A DNA stretch of 64,000 bases. Origin: Hyphomicrobiales bacterium (GTDB taxonomy: Bacteria; Pseudomonadota; Alphaproteobacteria; Rhizobiales; Beijerinckiaceae). The translations under genes were made by a program, and so were the position numbers. The notes beneath the pieces were generated by a model. That model was given only the letters and a program-made list of their open reading frames with translations. It had not been told where the DNA came from and ran no database searches. Below, in pieces: positions 59,940-64,000 of the stretch (its first letter is position 1; each line of letters starts with the position of its first letter). The DNA lies in contig CAKNFP010000001.1 in assembly GCA_930633525.1 (NCBI GenBank), positions 2,086,001 to 2,150,000 on the forward strand, written 5' to 3'.

Positions 59940-60413
59940 TCAGCGACGTGTTGGCGGGGGGCGTTGCGAAGGGGGGACGGGAGGCGCGCTGTCGCCGCTT
60001 CCCTCCTTGGGCTCGACGATGACCTCCGTCCCGCCTTTGCAATCGGTCAGCCAGATGTCGTAGACGGCATGTTCGATGCCGTGCAGCCCCGGGCTCGCCG
60101 CGTACATCCAGCCCGAAAACAGGCGGCGACGCTCATTGCTGGCCGTCGTTACCTCATCCACGATCACGAAAGCCGTGGTGTTGGGCGTCTCGGTCGCGGG
60201 CCGGGTATAGCAGGCGCGAGGCGTGAGTTGCAGGGCACCGAATTGAACGGTCTCGTCAACGGCTGCTTCGAAAGAGACGATTCGACCTGTGATCTTGTCC
60301 AGGCCCGAGAAAACCGCGACGGGATTTTTGATTCGATCCGCCTTGGCACCCTGGCTGGCCCCAACGAGACAGGCCATCGCCAAGGTAAGGGCGGGCAGAA
60401 GCTTGGAATTCAT
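59940..60413 (-). CDS. DUF2155 domain protein, exported
   Basis: A 157-residue periplasmic protein with a signal peptide (about 1-25, ends KADR). The DUF2155 domain (about 30-130) has FSGLDKITGRIVSFEA, then FSGWMYAASPGLHGIEHAVYDIWLTDC. The family has no assigned function. The Pro-rich C-terminus is not conserved. It converges on aat with three bases between stops. It stands in the aat-DUF2155-NDUFA12 neighbourhood common to Hyphomicrobiales. Confidence 0.88.
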   Translation of the reverse strand: MNSKLLPALTLAMACLVGASQGAKADRIKNPVAVFSGLDKITGRIVSFEAAVDETVQFGALQLTPRACYTRPATETPNTTAFVIVDEVTTASNERRRLFSGWMYAASPGLHGIEHAVYDIWLTDCKGGTEVIVEPKEGSGDSAPPVPPSQRPPPTRR

Positions 60414-60515
60414 CGTTCTATCTTATCGCAGCTCGATCAGGAGGGAAGCCGACGTGACTGCATACACCCTCAAGCATCCGTTGCGACAGCCCCGCGATGC
60501 GAATTCCGGTCCATG

Positions 60516-61064
60516 TCACAATCGTCCAGGTGCCATATAGCCACGGGCGTTGATATAGGCGGCGACACGCCACCGGCCGTTCACCCTTCGCCAGGCATCA
60601 CTCCTCGTAACGTCGAGCTCCAGGGCGCGGCCCGCGCGCGTAAAACCAAGACGCTCATAGAATCCTCGGCTCGCGTCCAAGCTCACCAGCTTCAGCACCC
60701 GGATGCTGGGCAAAGCGTTCACGGCGTGTTCGATCAGCATCGAGCCCGCGCCTTGCTGTCCGGGGTGGCTCATCAAGGTCTCAACTGTGCCGATATCGCC
60801 CGACAAGGTAATGGATATAAGGCCGACCAAGCTCTCGCCGAAGAAATAGCCGAAGTGAAGATCGCCCAAACCAATATGGGTCAGGAACCGCGTCGAGCCG
60901 ATCCGGTAGTTCCACGCTTTGATGTCGGGATCGTTTTCATCGCCTTGATGGCGCCAAAGCCCGATCTCATGGCGAAATGCCGCGCGCAGCCGGTGAAACT
61001 CGCTTTGGCCGATCTCCCGGATTGGCGGTTTCGCGAGCCATCTGAGCGTCATTTGGGGCACCAT
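60516..61064 (-). CDS. GNAT family N-acetyltransferase (paralogue 1)
   Basis: A 182-residue GNAT protein. The acetyl-CoA pyrophosphate-binding loop is HPGQQGAGSMLIEHAVN near 118-134, and the C-terminal ASRGFYERLGF is the typical GNAT motif B. It shares N-terminal sequence (xVxRxIG... WNYRI) and loop with the adjacent gene at 61161, so the two are tandem paralogues. The start 61064 is set by alignment to the paralogue; the frame is open to 61133. The acceptor substrate is unknown. Confidence 0.8.
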   Translation of the reverse strand: MVPQMTLRWLAKPPIREIGQSEFHRLRAAFRHEIGLWRHQGDENDPDIKAWNYRIGSTRFLTHIGLGDLHFGYFFGESLVGLISITLSGDIGTVETLMSHPGQQGAGSMLIEHAVNALPSIRVLKLVSLDASRGFYERLGFTRAGRALELDVTRSDAWRRVNGRWRVAAYINARGYMAPGRL

Positions 61065-61160
61065 TTCAATCCGCGCCGCGGTCGCGCGCGATGAAACTAG
61101 CCCGATCGGCTGGAAACACGACAGGCAATCCATGGAGAACGGCTTGCCATCGCTGCCGGT

Positions 61161-61736
61161 CTATGGAAGCGGCGCCTTCGGCGGAAGCGGCGATATATCG
61201 TCGCTCCATGTCGCGAAATAGGTCAGATGGGCGTAGGCCTTGAGGCGCCATCGGCCGCCGACCCGTTCCCACTGGGGGCTTCTGCGGAGATCGAGGCGCA
61301 TCTGATTCTCCTGCAGCGGCAGAAAGCCCAAACGCAGATAGAAATCCCTCGCCCTGACCAGCGTCGTCAGCCTGACTTCAGCGACCGGCCTCGGCCAATC
61401 GTTGACGATATGCTCGATCAGGAGCGATCCCGCCCCCTGTTGGCCGGGATGAGTGAGCAGGAGCTGCAGGTAAAGGCCGTCCGCCTGCCCGCAGCTGACG
61501 ATCGCGAGGCCGGCAACATACGGGCCCAGCACGCAAGCGAAATATGCCGAACCGTTAAAAAGACCGGTCATGCCCCTGATGGTTCGGATGCGGTGGTTCC
61601 ACACGCGCGCGTCGCCATCCAGTGATGAAGGAAGCAGCCACGTGGCGGTGTCGGCAGCAAGTGCCTCTTCCAGGCGTGCAAACTCCCTCAGGCCGACGCG
61701 CCGGACGGGCACCTGGCTGCCCCAGCTCACACGCAT
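61161..61736 (-). CDS. GNAT family N-acetyltransferase (paralogue 2)
   Basis: A 191-residue GNAT protein with the same HPGQQGAGSLLIEHIVN loop as its neighbour and ARDFYLRLGFLP motif B. N-termini align (MRVSWGSQVPVRRVG here with MTLRWLAKPPIREIG there). The 96-base gap between the chosen starts/stops would be closed by longer starts, so they are probably co-transcribed. The two copies lie between DUF2155 and NDUFA12, where other Hyphomicrobiales usually have no gene, so they look inserted. The acceptor substrate is unknown. Confidence 0.8.
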   Translation of the reverse strand: MRVSWGSQVPVRRVGLREFARLEEALAADTATWLLPSSLDGDARVWNHRIRTIRGMTGLFNGSAYFACVLGPYVAGLAIVSCGQADGLYLQLLLTHPGQQGAGSLLIEHIVNDWPRPVAEVRLTTLVRARDFYLRLGFLPLQENQMRLDLRRSPQWERVGGRWRLKAYAHLTYFATWSDDISPLPPKAPLP

Positions 61737-61811
61737 GACACAGGGCCCGCGCCGGTCCACCCCACGACCGCGGTCATGGCAGCATTCCCAAAGGCAAAGA
61801 CGACGTCGAGA

Positions 61812-62216
61812 TCAGGGGGTCCAGGCGCTGTAATCGCCCGTCGCCTGGGGACGGCGCCCTTCAGCGAGCGTCGAACCCGCCGGGCGGTACGCCTCGGGCG
61901 TGCCCGTCATGTTCTCACGATGCGGCCGCTGCCATTCCTTGGGCTGGTGGCCGTCCTGCGTTGGCGGCACGTCGGTCGTGTGATGCATCCAGCCATGCCA
62001 GCCGGGCGGAATGGCCGATGCTTCGGCATAGCCCGCATAGACGACCCAGCGACGTTCGAAGCCCAATGCCGGATCCTTGGCCCCGCCCCTCGTCCGATAA
62101 TAAGTGTTGCCGAACTCGTCCTGACCGACCCGTTCGCCAAACCGCCACGTCCAGAGCTGCGTGCCGAACGTCTGCTTGTTCCACCAGGTGAAGACGCGCA
62201 GGAGAAAGTCTTTCAT
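61812..62216 (-). CDS. NADH:ubiquinone oxidoreductase subunit NDUFA12 family protein
   Basis: A 134-residue small accessory protein of respiratory complex I or its assembly. It shows the family pattern WNKQTFGTQLWTWRFGERVGQDEFGNTYYR, then RRWVVYAG and the HGWMHHTTD segment. Presence of NDUFA12 is characteristic of alphaproteobacteria and mitochondria. The start is ATG 62216 (MKDFLLRVF). The Pro/Gly-rich tail is normal for the family. Confidence 0.92.
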   Translation of the reverse strand: MKDFLLRVFTWWNKQTFGTQLWTWRFGERVGQDEFGNTYYRTRGGAKDPALGFERRWVVYAGYAEASAIPPGWHGWMHHTTDVPPTQDGHQPKEWQRPHRENMTGTPEAYRPAGSTLAEGRRPQATGDYSAWTP

Positions 62217-63040
62217 CACCACATATCCCAAAGGCCGGGCCGGAGCCGACGATCGCCGCGGAGGTTATGGCCCCGTCCGTGGTGCTTTGTCCAGTATGAC
62301 AGCTTGTCTCCCCGGTACCTCTGGCCGCGCGAAGCGCGTTCCTGGGGGCTCATGGCGGGATTTCCGTGAGCCCTTTCCGTGCCCCAGCTCCCGCTCCGCC
62401 GCTACCGCGGCCGTAACCGCGTGGCATCCCGCTGCGATTCGCGCCGACGCGCTGCCACAAGAACTCGGTACGGTCGAGCGAGAATCGCCAAAAGGCCACT
62501 AAATATGGAGCGTGAGTTCCACCCCATGGGGATGGAGGTGGAAAATTCGATTGTGGTGAACAAATGGTGACGCTGCGGCCGGTATCCCCAGGAATGGAGA
62601 AAAGCGTTGTTTCCCATTACCATCAGGCGCGTTTATTCTAGTGCTGCTCAAACGACGGTGAGGCGGGACAGCGGCTCTAGAGATTGGGCATCAAAAAACT
62701 TGAACCCCCTAGATATTGACGCGCGGGGCGGGATCGCACTAACTTCCAGCCATCTTGCGTCAGCCGCGTTTCTGCTGACGCATCTCGGAATAAGTTTCAC
62801 AAATGTGTTCAGCGGCAGGCGGTGTTGCAAAACAGCGTGCGCTGTTGCGTGTCTGAATGTCCCCCGGGCCCTGTCGGTACCGCGGCTTGGACGCTCTCTT
62901 CCCTTGCGGCTTTTCCCGTAGAGGAAGGACGCGGATGGAGCATCTCCCCCGATGCCACTATCTGTAGCGTTCAAGCTTGGTGCATGGCGAGCCACCCCCC
63001 ATATATAGCGATGGCGGGCGACCGCCAAAGGGATCACATC
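62217..63040. other. Long divergent region before nrdJ
   Basis: About 820 bases between NDUFA12 and nrdJ. It holds a perfect 9-bp inverted repeat TGCGTCAGC/GCTGACGCA (62756-62782), a TTGACG element (62716), two NrdR-like boxes (62955-63011) and two very short frames (62505-62570, 21 codons; 62594-62641, 15 codons). I see no cobalamin riboswitch and no larger gene. Confidence 0.45.
62955..63011 (+). promoter_or_regulatory. Tandem NrdR-like boxes upstream of nrdJ
   Basis: Box 1 (62955-62970, CCACTATCTGTAGCGT) matches the NrdR consensus ACACTATATATAGTGT at 12 of 16 positions. Box 2 (62996-63011, centred on ATATATAG) matches at about 10. Their centres are 41 bases apart, about four helical turns, so both face the same side. 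Box 2 ends 29 bases before the start codon. NrdR represses ribonucleotide reductase genes in most bacteria. Confidence 0.6.
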
Positions 63041-64000
63041 ATGCGGATCGAGCGCCGGTACACAGAAGAGGGACAATCCCCTTATGCCTCCATGGAGTTT
63101 CGAGCCGCGACGAGCGAGATTCGCAATCCCGATGGATCGACGGTATTCAAACTCGACGCCTTCGATGTGCCCGCGAGCTGGAGCCAGGTCGCTAGTGACG
63201 TCATCGCCCAGAAATATTTCCGCAAGGCCGGCGTCCCGGCACGCCTGAAGCGTGTCGAGGAGAATGACGTCCCCTCCTTCCTTTGGTGTTCCGTCGCCGA
63301 CACCGAGGCACTCGCGCTCCTCCCCGAGGCCGAGCGTTACATATCCGAGACGTCGGCTCGCCAGGTGTTTGACCGCCTCGCGGGATGCTGGACCTATTGG
63401 GGCTGGAAGGGCGGCTATTTCTCCAGCGAAAGCGACGCCAGCGCCTTCTTCGACGAACTGCGCTTCATGCTGGCCAACCAGATGGTGGCGCCGAATTCCC
63501 CGCAGTGGTTCAACACCGGCCTGCATTGGGCCTATGGCATCGATGGGCCGAGCCAGGGCCACTACTATGTGGACTTCAAGACCGGCAAGCTGACCAAATC
63601 AAAGTCGTCCTACGAGCATCCCCAGCCGCATGCCTGCTTCATCCAGTCCGTGAGCGACGACCTCGTCAACGAGGGCGGCATCATGGATCTTTGGGTGCGT
63701 GAGGCGCGGCTTTTCAAATATGGCTCGGGCACCGGCTCCAACTTCTCGAAGCTCCGCGGTGAGGGTGAGAGGCTGTCGGGGGGTGGTCGCTCTTCCGGCC
63801 TCATGTCCTTCCTCAAGATCGGCGACCGCGCCGCCGGCGCCATCAAGTCGGGCGGCACCACGCGCCGCGCCGCCAAGATGGTGGTGGTCGATGTCGACCA
63901 TCCCGACATCGAGACCTATATCGACTGGAAGGTGAAGGAGGAGCAGAAGGTCGCGGCGCTCGTCGCGGGCTCCAAGGCCTGCCACAAGCACCTGAAGGCC
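63041..64000 (+). CDS. nrdJ: Vitamin B12-dependent ribonucleotide reductase NrdJ (5' part)
   Basis: The first 320 codons of a class II ribonucleotide reductase, cut by the window end; the full protein is usually about 1,200 residues. The N-terminal alphaproteobacterial NrdJ pattern is clear: MRIERRYTEEGQSPYA, then NQMVAPNSPQWFNTGL, QPHACFIQSVSDDL near 195 with the first catalytic-region Cys, LFKYGSGTGSNFSKLRGEGERLSGGG near 230, and KMVVVDVDHPDIE near 285. It uses adenosylcobalamin instead of a tyrosyl radical, so it works with or without oxygen. AAGGGA precedes the ATG. The frame runs to the last base. Confidence 0.95.
   Translation, partial: MRIERRYTEEGQSPYASMEFRAATSEIRNPDGSTVFKLDAFDVPASWSQVASDVIAQKYFRKAGVPARLKRVEENDVPSFLWCSVADTEALALLPEAERYISETSARQVFDRLAGCWTYWGWKGGYFSSESDASAFFDELRFMLANQMVAPNSPQWFNTGLHWAYGIDGPSQGHYYVDFKTGKLTKSKSSYEHPQPHACFIQSVSDDLVNEGGIMDLWVREARLFKYGSGTGSNFSKLRGEGERLSGGGRSSGLMSFLKIGDRAAGAIKSGGTTRRAAKMVVVDVDHPDIETYIDWKVKEEQKVAALVAGSKACHKHLKA

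Noticed and set aside
62217..63040. Cobalamin riboswitch before nrdJ
   Set aside because: I looked for the B12-box core and found none. Such switches normally precede B12-independent isozymes or B12 transport genes, so its absence is expected.

Overview
The window reads as chromosomal DNA of an alphaproteobacterium of the order Hyphomicrobiales (Rhizobiales). GC content is high and gene density is high. Several neighbourhoods typical of that order are present: hfq-hflX-mazG, tig-clpP-clpX-lon-hup, nnrD/E-glnB-glnA, a long suf operon, aroQ-accB-accC-aat, and an NDUFA12-type complex I protein. The family or genus cannot be fixed from the sequence alone; a Chelatococcus/Bosea/Beijerinckiaceae-type organism is a guess. 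I see no insertion sequence, prophage, CRISPR array or rRNA. Most of the window is core genome with a few accessory genes.

Layout. Bases 1-3.4 kb: RNA chaperone Hfq, GTPase HflX, MazG and a PRC-barrel protein. 3.4-5.1 kb: an unknown small gene, tRNA-Val(TAC) and HU. 5.3-12.2 kb: the protein quality-control block lon, clpX, clpP, tig and tRNA-Leu(TAG), all on the minus strand with separate terminators. 12.4-15.5 kb: a multicopper-oxidase-fold protein that has lost most copper ligands, facing the NAD(P)HX repair enzyme. 15.8-19.6 kb: glnB-glnA, an orphan methyltransferase, an MgtC-like protein and a small membrane ORF. 20.1-23.9 kb: parE and a DEAD-box RNA helicase. 24.1-32.3 kb: one long minus-strand Fe-S cluster assembly operon (cysteine desulfurase, sufB, sufC, sufD, sufS, sufT, glyoxalase-like gene, sufA-like gene, tfoX-like gene) preceded by an Irr-type palindrome.

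32.5-46.5 kb: an alpha/beta hydrolase, tyrS, a very large AsmA/YhdP-like envelope protein, a one-cysteine Bcp, an M23 peptidase, prfB with its programmed +1 frameshift, PBP1A and an AMIN-domain amidase. 46.6-49.5 kb: RNase E. 49.6-56.6 kb: a DHA2 efflux pump, an autotransporter with almost no passenger, an aminotransferase, a periplasmic M48 protease and a DsbA-like protein. 56.8-60.4 kb: aroQ-accB-accC, aat and a DUF2155 protein. 60.5-61.7 kb: two tandem GNAT paralogues. 61.8-64.0 kb: NDUFA12 and the 5' part of the B12-dependent ribonucleotide reductase gene nrdJ, preceded by two NrdR-like boxes.

The genes group into a few jobs: RNA turnover and regulation (Hfq, HflX, RNase E, RhlE-like helicase), proteolysis and folding (Lon, ClpXP, trigger factor), Fe-S assembly under probable iron control, envelope and peptidoglycan maintenance, nitrogen and fatty-acid metabolism, and DNA precursor and topology functions under probable NrdR and LexA control. 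I found no clearly new multi-gene system. The most unusual items are the copper-ligand-less oxidase, the minimal autotransporter, the structured region after clpX, the tandem GNAT pair, and the predicted regulatory sites.
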